Assembly: GCA_029945375.1 (NCBI GenBank)
Contig: CM057065.1
Coordinates: 248,001 to 312,000 of the forward strand
Source of the DNA: Agaricus subrufescens
Lineage: Eukaryota > Basidiomycota > Agaricomycetes > Agaricales > Agaricaceae
DNA length: 64,000 nt
Direction: 5' to 3'
In this document: piece by piece, positions 24,885-38,081 of the stretch
Numbering within the stretch: position 1 is the stretch's first letter
How the letters are laid out: every line of letters starts with the position of its first letter
Position numbers and translations under genes: made by a program
Notes under the pieces: model-generated
The model's database searches: none
What the model was told of the DNA's origin: nothing
Seen by the model: only the letters and a program-made list of their open reading frames with translations

Positions 24885-24910
24885 TCAAGTGGCCAAACCT
24901 TTTGCTGATG
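24791..24910. repeat. 120-bp near-perfect palindrome at the LINE ORF2 3' end
   Basis: 24791-24850 is the inverted complement of 24851-24910 with 57 of 60 positions matching and no spacer. It contains tandem ACTTGAAGCT-type 10-bp repeats. The right arm encodes the last residues of ORF2 (SAKGLAT then TGA); the left arm is untranslated. The pre-rearrangement end of ORF2 may be lost. Palindromes with no spacer are also prone to assembly and cloning artefacts. Confidence 0.8.
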
Positions 24911-27900
24911 GTTGGGCGAATGTAGGTCCCGGTTTTTTGTGTATGAAGATGGGGATTGTGTGAGGTATGGGGTCTAGTCCTAGAAGACTGCGCCGGTGGT
25001 TTTTGAGGCGATGCATGTATTCCACATGAACGTTCCACTCGTCTTCCTCTTTCCTGGGGCATGAGGGGCCTTGGAAAGAGAAAGCCTTGGGATTGTCGAT
25101 GAGGAAGGAGATGACGTCCTCGATTCGGTTGTAGTCGTGATCAATGCGCCTTGCGTACCAAGAGCACTTGTTGAGAATATGTCGCCTCGTTTCAATGACG
25201 TGGCTGTGACAGGGGCATGTGATGGATGGGGGTGGGTTCGTGTCAGAGAAGAACCTTTGGCGGTATTCTCCTATGGGCGCGTGATTAGAGATGGCTCGGC
25301 AGAATCTGGCGTAAAGTTGGGTAGATGAGGTGGCTGTGATGAATTGGTACGTGCCCATCCATGGGCTGTTGCCGTGGGTGCTTGGGACGAGGTGGTCGTC
25401 GGACTCGCCATCTGTCATGGGGAGGAATTTTCGTCCTTTGAAGAAGCCGGACTTGGGGTTGAGGAAGTCTGTGATCCATTGGGTCTGGGCTTCAGCTTCG
25501 ATTGAGTGATGTCATTTTTGTAACGTTTGAGAGGGGGGGAAGACAGTTTTGTGATCGAATTTGGCGTGTCTGGCTGATGTGGCAGTGCGTTTGGCTATGC
25601 ACAATGCGCATTTCCGATCGAAAGATTTATGGGGGCATCTGGGCATACTAGCGGCCCGGAAGCCCGTGATGGAAATGTGGATGTGGGGGGCGACTTCGAC
25701 CAAGTCGTTGAGGGCTCCGGCAAGAGCGATGTTGATTGAGCGGCCTTTGTGAGACGCACTATTGAAAAGGTGTCCTCTGAGGACCGGGACGCATGGAGAG
25801 AGTAGTTGGACGTGTTTGATGTTGTGATGGGGGTGTAGTCGTATGTGTTCGGTGATTTTAGTGATGGCCATGATGGCGGCCCAGGTGTGGGCGTTGGCGA
25901 TTGACATGCGGCGTCCGGCTGGTAAGGTTTTGGAGTATATCAGGGTACCTTTGTGAGTGATAGAGTACGCAGAGTGACAGTGGAGGGGGAGAGATGGGTC
26001 GCCCGATTCTTCCTTCTGTTTCTTGCCACTCATGATGGCACAGATAGAGTGGTCCTCGGGGGAGGAGATTATCTTGTTCATGAGCTCATGGTGTGCTTCA
26101 ATGATTTCTTTGGGTGCCGAGAGGGAAGGGGGGGGGAGAGTGAGGGTGAGTTTGTCGTGGTGGATGTCCATGAACCTCGATCCAGGGGTGGCTTTAGGGT
26201 GGGTGGGGTGGAAGGTTTCAGCGATGGTGTCAAGATTGCTAACATCTAGTGGGGACTTAGCGGTCTTCCTTTGTGTTTTAGACATCAGCTCTATGCTCTC
26301 TGGGTGCGGTTTGGTGCCCTGGGCCATGTGGCGGTATGTGAGGGCGAGGATAGGGTGGCCGCGATGAAGGGTGGCGAGGCAGGCGACTGATTTATCATGG
26401 AGCTTTTTGAGCGTTATGTGCATTGGGACGAGGCCTGCCATAGCCATGGTGCCGCCAGTGGGGGTAGTATGGAATGACCCGGTGATCCATAGTGACGCGG
26501 CGCGGTGCATGCTATTGAAAGTTTTGGTGTTGGTGGCGAAGCCTCTGGTGCCGGGGCGGTACCAGCACCTGAGACTGTACGTGGCGATGGGGATGACACA
26601 TGAGGTGTACAGTAATTTTTTGTGGTGGGGGAGGAGACCTTGAGCAGAATTGCCTAGGATCCGAAGGCATTTAGCAGCAGAGAAGGACCTGGTCGCATAT
26701 CTCTTGATGTGGTCTTTGAATGTGAGGGATCTGTCAAAGAAGATGCCTAGGTATCTCCAGACGGTTTTGGCGGTGAGGGGGTGGTCGCCTGTGTATGGTT
26801 CAATGCCGAGGTCAATGGGAGGGTTGGGGTCGCCTGGTTTTTTGGCGAAGTTGAAAAGCTCTGTTTTGGTGTGTTCCATGACGAGCCCAAATTCTGTGAA
26901 AAGATGAGAGATGTGAGTGTACGCGCGGAGGAGGGATTCGTGGGTAGAGGAATAGTCCGAATCTGTAGCAACAAGGAGACCGTCATCTACATATGATAGA
27001 AAAGAGGAAATGGGTTTGGTAAACGAGTCGTCGTGCAAAATCCACTGATCCAACAAATGAAAAATAGGAGAAATATAGAGTGCAGATAGGATAGGCGATA
27101 AAGCGCTTCCTTGTCCGACTCCTACGTTGCATGCGTATTTTTTTGATTTTTTGTTATTGATGTTATACAAAGTGAATCTGTTAACTAAATAGTTCTGGAA
27201 AAAGGAGACAATCTGTGGGGGATATCCAAAATGAGTGAGTATTTCGCATAAGATAGAATGGTTGAGGGATGGAAAAAATTGGGCAATGTCGAATGCAAGA
27301 ACGGAAACTACTTGTTTACAACTCCATGTGTTTCTGACTGTGTGAGTGATAGTGACAGCCGCATCCTCGGTAGATCTTTGGAGGATACCCCCAGTTTGGC
27401 ACGGGTGGATGATGTTGTGTGAGATGCCATTGAACTGGAGGCGGGTGGTGATGATCTTCTCGAATAGTTTGCCTGTAGTGTTGAGGAGGACGATGGGGCG
27501 GAAGGATTTGATTTTGTTGTATGTCAGTTTGTTCAGTTTGGGGATGATGACTGAAATGGACTCTTTGAAGTGTGAGGGCCATACTCCGTGTTGAACGCAG
27601 GAATTACATAGGGAGACGAGGGTGGCCATGAATTCTGGGGATGATCTAATGATTCTCTTGAGGAGATGCCACAATATGTGGTCCGGGCCTGGGGCGGAGT
27701 TCTTAGAGCAGCTGCGTAAAGCATCAGTAAGTTCAAGTGGGGAGAAGGGGTTCCATTGGCAGGGGTTGAGGGGGGATAGATGTTTTGTGACGCTATCAAA
27801 AGTGACCTTGCAGTCATTAGCGGAGTTGAAGGTGGAGTGGATGGCGTTGAATAATGAGTCATCATTGTTGCATGGGTTACCATTTTGATCAGTGATGGCT

Positions 27901-29167
27901 TCGGTAGCAGGGAGTCTCCGCTCGCGTGTCCAGTCGATGAGGTCCCATGGTCTCTTTTTGTCGACCGCCGTGTATTTGATGGCTTTGCTATAGTGGGCAT
28001 TTCTCTTAGCTTTCGCTACCTTTCTAAGATTAGTGTATTTAATTGGGTCGCGTCTTTGACGTTGTTGGCGGTTACGCCTCATGTCGTTAAAGAGAGCTTT
28101 ACACTCTTTGTCCCACCATTTTTTGGAATGACGGGACCGTTTAGCCATAACGGCGTGGCAGTTCCAGGCCTTAGTGAGGATGGAAGCCATACCTGTGGTG
28201 AACGTTTCGATCTGTTCTTTATCAGTAGGTAGGCCCATTTCCATTCTGAGGGAGTTAGTTTCTTGGATGACGTCCGCGATGAACGCATCTTCTTCTCTAG
28301 AGTATCGATCAATAAACATTTTACCTATGGTGTCATCTTGGCCTTTGTTTGGGATCTTGATGAAGATAGGGTTGTGGTCGGAGTTAAGCCTGCTTATGTC
28401 GTCATCTTGTGTTGTGATGCCGAATTTAGGATTTTCGATGAGGTGGGGGGAGGCGAAGCATAGGTCTATGATGGATGGTCATACCCCTTCCTTTTGGTGG
28501 GGGACGTGGGTAGGGGCGTCGGGATTGGATGGGATGGTGCGTAGTGTGCCAAGGGAGCTGGTGGCGTTAGTGAGTCTCGAGCATAGAGAGTTTGAGCCAT
28601 AATGCGCTCTGGCGCCCTGGTCCCATTCAGCGTCTTGAATATTGAAGTCTCCTGCGCATATGTCGATGTCTGGGAATCTATGCAGGTTGGTTTTGAGGGC
28701 GATGAGCCCTTCTAAGGTCCGACTGTCATTGTAAACATTCAGGATGTTGGTTGATTGTCGTAGGGGCCCTGGATGTTTGAGGGTGGCAAGAGAGACGTCT
28801 TTGTGTTTGATGATGTCTGACCAGAATTGAGGGTTTAACGACTGTAGCCTTTTGTTGATATATGTGAGAACCCGTGGGTGAAAGGCGTCGGGATTGGTGT
28901 TGTCGAAAGCAGGGAGGAGGGGAATCCAAGATGGGTGAATAGGAGGGCCGTATGTGTCGTCGCCCTCGCGGTTAGTGGTGGATGGTTGGGCATGAATGCG
29001 TTTCCAACCTGGTTCCTGGAATAGAATAATATCGATGAAAGAGGCGCATCGTTCGAGCGTGAGAGATGTGTTCTCCCAGCTTTTGTTAGCATTATATGAC
29101 CATATTTTAAAAAGGGGGGGGCAAGTATTCGACACTCGTCGGGGTTCGTATTAGGTGTATTATTCAT
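24885..29167 (-). pseudogene. LINE ORF2: endonuclease-reverse transcriptase (broken)
   Basis: Starts at the ATG at 29167, two bases after the ORF1 TAA. An 8-G tract at 29114-29121 causes one frameshift. From there one frame runs to 24885 with two TGA stops (28479-28481 and 25512-25514). The apurinic endonuclease-like domain shows NANKSW, LFQEPGWK, GDFNIQDAEWD and LNSDHNPIF. The reverse transcriptase shows FRPIVLLNTTGKLFEK, AFDIAQFFPSLNH, GVGQGSALSP and the catalytic YVDD in SYVDDGLLVATD. An RNase H-like segment (AYSITHKGTLIYSK onward) is weak and may have lost acidic residues. The C-terminus has a CPCHSHVIETRRHILNKC zinc-type motif common in LINE ORF2 proteins. Confidence 0.87.
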
Positions 29168-29168
29168 A

Positions 29169-32142
29169 TTAAGCACTTACCTTCGTTTGAGTGGCTTCGG
29201 CAATAGCCGCCTTAGTGTTCTCGAGTCTCTTGATTCTATCCTTGATGGCGCGGGCGCAGTGCCATTCTTTGTTGTGTTGGTTCTGTTTATAAATGCACGT
29301 GGGGTCATTAGCAGGGTGGTTTTCGCCACAATTTCTACAAGATGAGGGGTGGGGGCATTCAATGGGTTTACCTATTTTGTTGCACTCTTCAGCGCAGCAT
29401 TCCGCGTGGATATCGTGGTTCTCGGTGCGGTGGCCTCCTCTACATCACGCACATCTGTCATGGTTAATGCGGCAGGTCCTGGTACCGTGGGTCCAGGACC
29501 AGCATTTCTGACATTGGGGGATGAATTCCCTGGGTCGGGCGTACTCAATTCTGATGAACTTACCCACAATGTGGTATACTTTGTTGACGATGTTTCGGGT
29601 GACAATGCCATTTTGGGAATCCCAGACATCGACAAAAGCGACAGCCGTATCGATGGATCCTTTGGATTTGACTACACAGGGAGCGTGGACACATGTAAGT
29701 CCGTTGAGGCGTGAACACTTACTGAGGTGATCGATGACTTGTTCACTGGTGAGTTGATCTTCGGGTCTAGTGCTGAACCAGGTGTTGTATAGATCTAGAT
29801 TTTTAAGTATGAGGTGAGCTTCGGATTGTGGGGCAAATGGTAGGGGGTAGAAATCAGGGTCGCCCATGAGGTCTAGGGCTGACATGACGGCATTGCGGAG
29901 GAGAAGGAAACCTCCTTGGTTGGGTACTTCATTGAGGAAGACGTGAGCGGATTCAGTTGTGACTTTAATGATTTCCACCCGCATACTGCTTTCTGCGTCA
30001 GAGAGATACTTATTAATACCTTCAATAACATCTGCGGGGCTGGCAAAATGAGTGTCGAGGAGGTTTCCGTCTAGAGGGAATATAGCCGATTTCCGGCTTG
30101 GGCCTTTAGATATGGCGACAGAGCGAGGGGTGGGGATGGTCTTGGGGTTGACTTTTTTGGGGGCTGGTTTGGGGGCGGGGGGGGGGGGAGACGGGTGAGG
30201 CCACCTCCAGTGATTTCCATGACATGGTCCAGTGTCATGCCTTGTTCGAGGCATGCTTTGATAATATTCATGGCCTCAGGAGTGAAGGCGCCTTGCGCGG
30301 GGGGGGTGGGTTTGGCGGCCTGGGCATATGAGACTTTGGGGGTAGGTATGGCGGGTTTTTTGTTTGGGGGATTGGGGGGGTTGGGTTTAATTCCTCCGTA
30401 TTTCTCTTTGTGAATGCGGATATGTTCCTGGATGGCTGCTTTCTCTTTTTCGTGTGAGATAGCACCAATAGCGACACAATGATCTTTGTGGCTTTGAGCG
30501 ATCGCGATTTTGAGGGAGGTGACTTGGCCGGTGACGCTTTTGGCGGCTAAAGCGTTTATTTCGGCCTTGGAGAGTGGGGAAGCGATGCTGATGGAGTGAG
30601 AGGTCGTTTGAGGGGTAGATTTGGGGGGTTTTGCGGGAGCCGCAGAGGGGAGGGGGCAGGGGGAGCCCACTTTGAAGGGTTGGGGGGCGGGTTTCTTTAG
30701 GGTGGGTGCGGGTTTGTTACCCGCATTGCCGGGGGCAGGCAAGGGGGGGAAGTTAGGGTCAGTGGCATTTTGGGAGGGAGGGTCGGCATATGACAATGTG
30801 GGGGAGGGAGGGGGGCCCGACGGGGCTTCATTAGCATGGGAGGGAGCGGGATCTTCGCTTGTATCCATTTTATGCAGGAGAGATTCAGTAGGGGGGACAG
30901 AGGGGTTGTTACCTTTGTATAGGTCTTTGGCGTTGCCGTGGCCAACCTTGACCGTAGCCCATTTGGTTTTTTCATAGAGTTTGATGAACATGTAGGTGGG
31001 CTCTGCTAGCGTGTGAGTGTTAGTGATGCGGTCAGGGTCGAAGTTGGCATAGTATGTGGCGAGCTCAGACCATATTTCCCTGATGTGGGTGAGTTCTTCG
31101 AACGAAAAAGTGTCCTTGGTGAGCGCTGGGGAGGGGGATACCGGGCGAGTGAATTGTTGGTTCTTGATATGGTCCGTTTGGACCTTGCTCATCATGATGG
31201 CTGCTTCGAAGTCGTCTGCTGCCTGGGAGTTAGTAATAAGCATGGGGTTTACGTCTTTGTCAGTTTGTTTGAGAGCCGCGTAGGTAGCCTGGTCGACTGC
31301 TCGGATGGTGGGTGATCGGGGGGTTCTATCTGTGTTGATAAGTATATGTTTGTTGGTGGGGGGGGTTTTGGGGGTAGGGGTGGTGAAGGGTGTTGTGTTA
31401 GCATCTTCTCTAGCCTCCATGACGTATTGATTCTTGATCTGTTCTTCTGAAAGATTGCCTAGGTTTTTGTTTTCTTCTTGTTCCGCTCTGACTCTGAGTT
31501 GTTCTGCAGATTCGGATTGGGAGGGGGAGTGGGTTTGGGGTCGGGGTGACGGGGAGGGGGCGAGGGACCTGCGTGCCTGTCGTTCCAGGTGTGCCTGGAT
31601 CTCTTTTTCGTTCATTTGTTGGAATTTTTCTTCTTCCACTTGTTCATGGAAGGTGTGGCGTATGTCTTCGTCGGACATCTTGCCATAAGTTTCGGGCATG
31701 CTGCGCTGAGCCTCGGCGATGTCTGAAGGAGTTAGTGATGCGACAGATGATTCTGAAACGCTTGAGGGGGCACGAGGGGGGATGATAACGGAAGTGGGTC
31801 TGGAGCGACCTCGTGGGGACCCCGTGGGGTCCTCATGTGTGGCTTGGCTGTGGGCGAGGAGGTTGTCCTCGGTTAGTGCATTAGAGTGTGTGTTTGGGGT
31901 GGGGGTTCTCCTGACGGGGATGGCGGACGATGAACGGACACTACTCGCCTTGGACCTGCTCTTCTTTCCGAGCATGTCATTTTTTGGGTTGTACCCATGT
32001 TCAGCAAGGTCCCGCATTTGGGCTCTGATAGCTTGTTTGGCAGCTTTGGCTGCTGCTCGTTCGGATTGGCGTGCCTGTATGTCAGGCATATCGGGAGGGA
32101 GAGGGGGAGGGAGGGAGGGCTGGGAGTCTGGGACGAATGGAT
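29169..32142 (-). pseudogene. LINE ORF1 (gag-like, CCHC knuckles), split by copia insertion
   Basis: Nucleic-acid-binding ORF1. The original ATG lies at 38550 on the far side of the copia element. After 38550-38544 the frame resumes at 32142 (MSDP then FVPDSQP), so the copia hit codon 4. A long proline- and charge-rich region follows, including predicted helical stretches near 31,700-31,400. A 12-G run at 30177-30188 produces a frameshift. Near the C-terminus come Cys/His knuckles: CQKCWSWTHGTRTC, then one interrupted by TGA at 29445-29447, then CRNCGENHPANDPTC. The ORF stops at 29169. The role in the LINE ribonucleoprotein is inferred from the family. Confidence 0.82.
32138..32142. repeat. 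Copia target-site duplication, left copy
   Basis: TGGAT, repeated at 38539-38543 immediately outside the other LTR. It lies inside LINE ORF1. Confidence 0.9.
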
Positions 32143-32599
32143 TGTCGAAACAGCACCGTAGCTTGCGCAATGGCAGGGACTCAATTACACACCTGTAGAG
32201 AATATAGATATACTGAATAGAACTTTGTAAGTCTTTCAGATAGATTGTAGACGAAATATGTGAGAGATATTCGAGCTGTCTTTCATATTCATAACATAGA
32301 GCTTATATACATGTAGCATAAGTTTGATATAGATAAAGTGACGAGTAGATCGTCTCATAAGATGTGGTGCGAGGTAGACATTAATCTCGAGCAGCATAAG
32401 CAGCTCGAGACGATTGGTCGGAATATTAATGAGGGTCTACTAGTAGCTTAGTAGAATTCTGGATATGCGTTCCAAGAATGATCTGGAACGTTCTAATTGT
32501 TCCTACTATGTGTGGGGACTTAGTCAGACGTTATAATAGAGTCCTGGATGTTTAATGTGTGATGGGTATTCGGGGGAAGTCAGTAGTCTGACTTTAACA
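32143..32599 (-). repeat. Copia 3' LTR
   Basis: 457 bp, TG...CA. Compared with the other LTR it differs at 32183, 32371, 32460 and 32545. At three of these (32183, 32460, 32545) this copy carries the deaminated CpG; at 32371 the other copy does. Confidence 0.95.
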
Positions 32600-32641
32600 C
32601 TCCCCCTCGCTACAGATAGTAGGAAAAACGGAATGTCGAGT

Positions 32642-35600
32642 TTAATAGAACTCCATTCCTAATCGTCCTCTGAACTTATTAAATTTCTCGAGGGCCAGTG
32701 ACTTAGTAAAGAGATCTGCAGGATTCTCATTACCATCTACATGGATTGCCTCGATCTTGCCTTCTTCAATACATTCACGGAGATAGTGGAACCGAACGTC
32801 AATATGTTTGGTTCGGCGTTCCTGAACAGGGTTCAATGCTAAGAATATTGATCCTTGGTTATCTCCGTAAATGGGAACCGAAGGCAAGTGAAATCCAAGT
32901 TCTCGAAGAAGCGATTGGATCCAGATCACTTGACGGCTGCAATCAGACATGGCCATATACTCGGCCTCTGTTGAAGACAGAGCGACTGTCTTTTGTCTCC
33001 TACTCAACCAGGAGATCGGTCCGCCAGCCAAAGTGATTAGATAACCCGTTGTTGATCGACGCATTATTGGGTCAGATGCCCAGTCTGAGTCACAATATGA
33101 AAGTAATCCTTCATTTGATCCTCCATCAAACACTAGCGCATAATTGGATGTTCTCAAGAGATAACGACAAACATAGAGTGCCTTATCTATATGATCGTGA
33201 GTGGGCTCTGCACTGAACTGTGACAATTTGATAACCGCATATGCGATATCAGGTCTAGTTCCGAGCATAATGTACAGCAGGGATCCGATAATCTGCTGAA
33301 AGCGTCGACGGGTTTCGACATCGGAGTGTGTAGGATTGGGTAGTGGTTTGTAGCCGGCAGGTAAAGGTGTATTTGTGGGTTTATGGGATATGTTGAAGCG
33401 ATCAAGAACTTTGTCAAGGTAAGTTCGTTGGTCAAGATATAGTATTCACTTTTTCCTGTCTCTTGTTATCCTCATTCCCAGGAATTCTATCGCACTTCCC
33501 AAATCACGGCACTCCCATCTCTGCATGAATTCGGCTTTCTTTGACATGAGGAGTTTACGGTCATTGCCCATGAATAGAGCATCGTCAACGTAAACGATAA
33601 CAATGACGATTGCCTTTCCATCTTGGTACATGAACACTCCAGCATCCGAAGATATTCTCCTAAAGCCTAGTAATTTCATTGACGCATTCATTTCGCGCCA
33701 CCAGGCTAAGCTGGCTTGTTTTAGGCCATAGAGAGCTCTATGTAATCTCCATACGAGATGTTCTTTTCCAGGTATGGGGAATCCTTCCGGTTGTTGCATA
33801 TAAATCTCTTCATCTAATTTTCCATAGAGAAAAGCAGTTTTCACGTCTAGTGCCTCGAGATCCCAGTCCTCAAGAGCAGCTAGTGAAAGTAATAAGCGCA
33901 CAGTCTCAAACCGTACAACCGGAGAGAATAATTCGTCAAAGTCGACACCCTCAACCTGGGAAAATCCTTTTGCCACTAGGCGAGCTCTTTTTCTGCCATC
34001 AGACTTCACATTGAAAACCCAGCGATTCTTAATCGCAGTTCTGTTTTTGGGTAGAGCTACTAACTCATAGACACCTCGAGTCCTTAACGCCTCAAGTTCC
34101 TCTTTACAAGCACCTTGAAGCCATTCATTTTTAAGATGTTCTGGTAATTTCAAAACATCTTTGAATGTTTGGGGTGTGTATTCAGCTTCAGCGTTATGAG
34201 CAACCGAAAGAAGATGATTAATAAATGATCCTCCCCCTTCTTGAACGAGTTTAGAGATGTCTGCATGTTCTAGACTCGTTTCAGGAAGATTATCTTCTCG
34301 GTTACCCAAAATATTGACTGGGACATGTCTATCACCATGTACATTCCCAAGTCTTTGTGGAGGACGAATGGTATGACGAGGGCGTAATACACGAGCAGGG
34401 GGTGTAGGAGAAGGTTCTCGTTCTGCTCGGCGTGTGGTGGTCTCGTTGTTGATGGGTGCGAAGGTGATTTTACGAGGTAAGACTCGTTTTGGTTCTGGCT
34501 TTCCAGGTGGTGACACTTTGCTGTCAGCTCTCCCCCTTGTTTGTTTTTGTGGTGTTTTGGGCGTTGTCGGAGACTTAGTACCGCTATTATTGGGGACATG
34601 ATCATTGGATGGGCGATTCGAAGGAAATGTATGAATCGGTGGATCCATGATCAATTGATCAGTGTCCCCCAGGTTAGCAGGTATGTCGTCTCTGAGTTGT
34701 CCAAACCCAGGTCGGGGTTTATCTGAGGATTTAGGAAACCAATTCTCATCAAACAGGGCTGTCGGTCCAACATGAATGGAATTTCCCTTTTGCATTCGCA
34801 TGAAACGATATGCTTTCGAACCGGGCTCATATCCGATGAAGACCATCAGTTCTGAGGATGGCGATAATTTGTTCTGTCGCTGATTCGGTGGAATGAAAAC
34901 GTATGCAGCGCAGCCAAAAACCCTCAGGTATGATACATCTGGTTTGTTGCTACTCCATAATTCAAAAGGAGTAATCCAGTTTCTCCTGGTAAGCGGGGTG
35001 CGATTGTGGAGATGTACTGCCGTTTCAAGTGCAAACTCCCAGTATGACTCGGGTAATGAGGCATCCAATCGTAAGCATTGGGATTTTTCTCGTAAAGTAC
35101 GTATCATGCGCTCAGCACGTCCATTTTGCTGATGGATGTCTGCTGCGCTTGTCTCATGTAGGATTCCGTTGTCGTTAAGGAAAGATTGGAAGGAGTTAGA
35201 TAAAAATTCTCCCCCTCGATCGGTACGAAAACGTTTGATCTTTAGGTTCAGGGCATTTTCGACGATAGATTTAAAAATTTTGAATGCCCCAAACGTACCC
35301 GATTTTTCCTTAAGGAATGCCACATGGACATATGACGAGAAATCATCATAAAAGATGACTACCCACTTATAGCGGTGATAAGATAGTGTCGGAAATTCGA
35401 TCAAATCCGAATGTATCAGTTCCAAGGGTCCTTTGGCCCTTTTGGTGGACTCAGGGAAAGACTTCTGCGTCATTTTTCCTAGCGTGCACCCTGAACAGAT
35501 CCGATCCTTGACGTTATCACGCAATTGATCCGGCATTCCTTTCACATGCTGAGGTGCATGGCGAAGGATTTTTGTTGAAGGATGTCCAAACCTTCTATGC

Positions 35601-37885
35601 CAAGTGTGAATGTGATCAACGGTGATATTCCCGACCATCCCTAGTTCCTTACTCTGAAGAATTTTGGAGTCTAGGTAATGTAAGGTTCCTTTTCCGCTTC
35701 CTTTTAGAGCAACAAAAACCGGATTTCCAGTCATGTCATAGACGGTCGTGTTTTGAGCATTTGAAGTGATAGTCAAGCCATCCTTCGCTAGTTGTCCAAT
35801 GGACATAAGTCGCTGGGATGATCCTGGCATGTGCATGACAGGCCAGAGTTGTGAAGTACGTGGGATACGCTGTCCATTCTGATGCACCTCATGTTTGATC
35901 ACAACCGTTCCCATTCCAATGATTTCCAATGGAGCGCTTTTATTGGCGGTTTCAACAACTATAGGCTTAGATAGCTTTTCATATTCAATGAAATCATCAC
36001 GTCTGAATGTAAAGTGTGAAGACGCCCCAGAGTCAAATAGCCAACATGCACGATCGCATATTTGGTTGTTTTCGCATAAATAGCATGTGTGATAAGAAGA
36101 ATCACCATATATTTGCGCAGGTTTTGCTACGTTAAAATCTAAGCTGTTTGTACATTTTGATATGCCTTTAAGATAGTCTACATCTGAATGTCGGGTGAGA
36201 CGATTGGGAAGCAATAGTCTTCCTCGTCGTCGTAGTAGACAGGTCTGTAGATGGCAATCATAAGTACCAGCACATTGGTGATACAAAGGTGACACTTGCA
36301 TATCATATGCGTTTGCTGCGATCGCTTCGCTAGCTTCATTGAAAGTGTCAACCGTTACGAACGCTCCTGGAACGTCAGGTTCAGAGGTGAATGACGGTTC
36401 TTCGAGATGTCTGGTGACCACATCCTCTGAGTCACTGCTCGCTTCCTCTGAATCAGAGGGACCGATCTCAGATGAGAATTCCCCTTGTTCCTCCTCATCA
36501 CCGATGATTACAGCGTCATCATCGTTGACATTGACCCAAGGAGGTTGAATAGGGGCCTCTCTGTTCATCTCATCATCCTCGCTTTGATCATTATTATCAA
36601 CATATGCAACATTGGCATTATCAACTTCCTCTGATAAAGGAATGGAAGTGATTTCCGGAAATGGTTGCGGTTGTTGATGATCAATATAGGAATTTGGTGG
36701 AGATGATGAAAGTCTTTCTATTAGAGGAAGTGAAGAGTGAGAAGAAGTAGGGCTTGGCTGAGGACCGGGGAAGATGCGGTCAATCAGTGCTCCAAGTCCA
36801 GACGAGTCGTTAGAGAGGATGGAGGTGGAGCGAGACTTCCTTTGAGCTCGGGTAGCCCTAAGCTTGCGGAGGCGAATCTCATGCGCTGTGAGCGAGGGGT
36901 GATAGTGGGATGGAAGGTCCGCGGTCGAGGGAGTAGGAAAGAGGGTATGGAAGGCAGCAGGAGAGGCGAACTCGACGTCTGGAGTGTAAACCATATGAGA
37001 GTGATGTTGATGCGATTCTCCATGTTGGTTGTGTTGGTTCTTTCTTCCCCGATTATTTCCACGTCCGCGGTATGATCCTCTCCCATTGAATCGTTTACCA
37101 CCACGAGAATTGTTGTGGTGATTATTTAACCGGTTATCTCCAGTATGATCCTTGGAGCCAGCTTTAAAATTCCCTTTCTGGTTATTCCAGTGTGGGTTAT
37201 AATCACCCTTGCGTTTGAGACCTGAGATCCGGGAAACGGATGCCGATTGAGCAGAGGAAGACCGCCGAACGAATTCTTCCTTGATTGCTACCGCAACATG
37301 ATCGAAATTTAAGTCGGATGACTTTGTGGTAGCTAGGATGGTGGAGGAAACTCCATCCCAATCGGAAGGCAAGGCAGCGAGTAAGATCATCGCTTGCAGC
37401 TCTTTGGCGATCGTGTATTTGGAGTCTGCTGCGGTGAGACGGCTGAAGGATGCTCTGAGACTGTTTAAGTCCGGAGTAGGATCTCTATCACTGGCAATTC
37501 TCATGCGCATGATATTCTGGAACTCGGAATAAATGAGAGCCGTTCCCGGAGTTCCATACGAAGCAAGGAGGGTGTCCCAAAGGACTTTGCTAGTGGTATT
37601 GGTGGAGACATGATGCAATAAGGATGAATGAAGTCGTAGGGTGATGAAACCGGCGGCTTGTTCATCCTTGCCTTTCCACTCGGCAAGTTCGTCTGCATTG
37701 GTGGGTGAAGCCACGGATCCTGAGGGATATCCCCAGAGATTGTGTGACTGCAAAAAGGCGCGCATCTTGATGTTCCACTCGGCGTAGTTAATGCCGGTGA
37801 GCTCAGGGATGCTCGCTGATACACCAGAAGTAGTATTGGCCATCTGTAGAGAACGGCGAGTATCAGCATTATTGCTTTGTCTCAA
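32642..37885 (-). pseudogene. Copia gag-pol polyprotein with one premature TGA
   Basis: One reading frame from the ATG at 37885 (or 37843, MANTTSG) to the stop at 32642, broken only by TGA at 33446-33448. In order: gag-like UBN2 region (ELTGINYAEWNIKMRAFLQ); a basic R/G/N/H-rich segment with no CCHC knuckle visible; aspartic protease DSGASSHF; GAG-pre-integrase WHRRFGHPS...CSGCTLGK; integrase with HSDLIEFP, FYDDFSSYV, FRTDRGGEF and GRAERMIRTLREK; reverse transcriptase LDVKTAFLYGKLDEEIYM and YVDDALFMG; RNase H with CDSDWASDP, SSTEAEYMA and ADLFTK. The frame continues directly across the TGA (RDRKK, stop, ILYLDQRTYLDKV), so it is a single nonsense change. Confidence 0.93.
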
Positions 37886-38081
37886 AAATAGAACAAAGGA
37901 ACGAGAATGTGATGAGGTATATCAACTATTCCCATTTGTGCCGAACAATTGAATGTCGGCGTTACGATACAGGCAACGCTTCCTTGGGAAGCGGATTCCG
38001 AGATCGACGATCTGATAAAGAGATGTCTATCATCGGGTCATGATCTGTAGAGTCCCAATCGGCCCATCGGGGCCCATAACC

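Noticed and set aside
30195..32198. Several plus-strand Gly-rich open frames
   Set aside because: Shadows of the proline-rich LINE ORF1 on the opposite strand, driven by G-rich composition.
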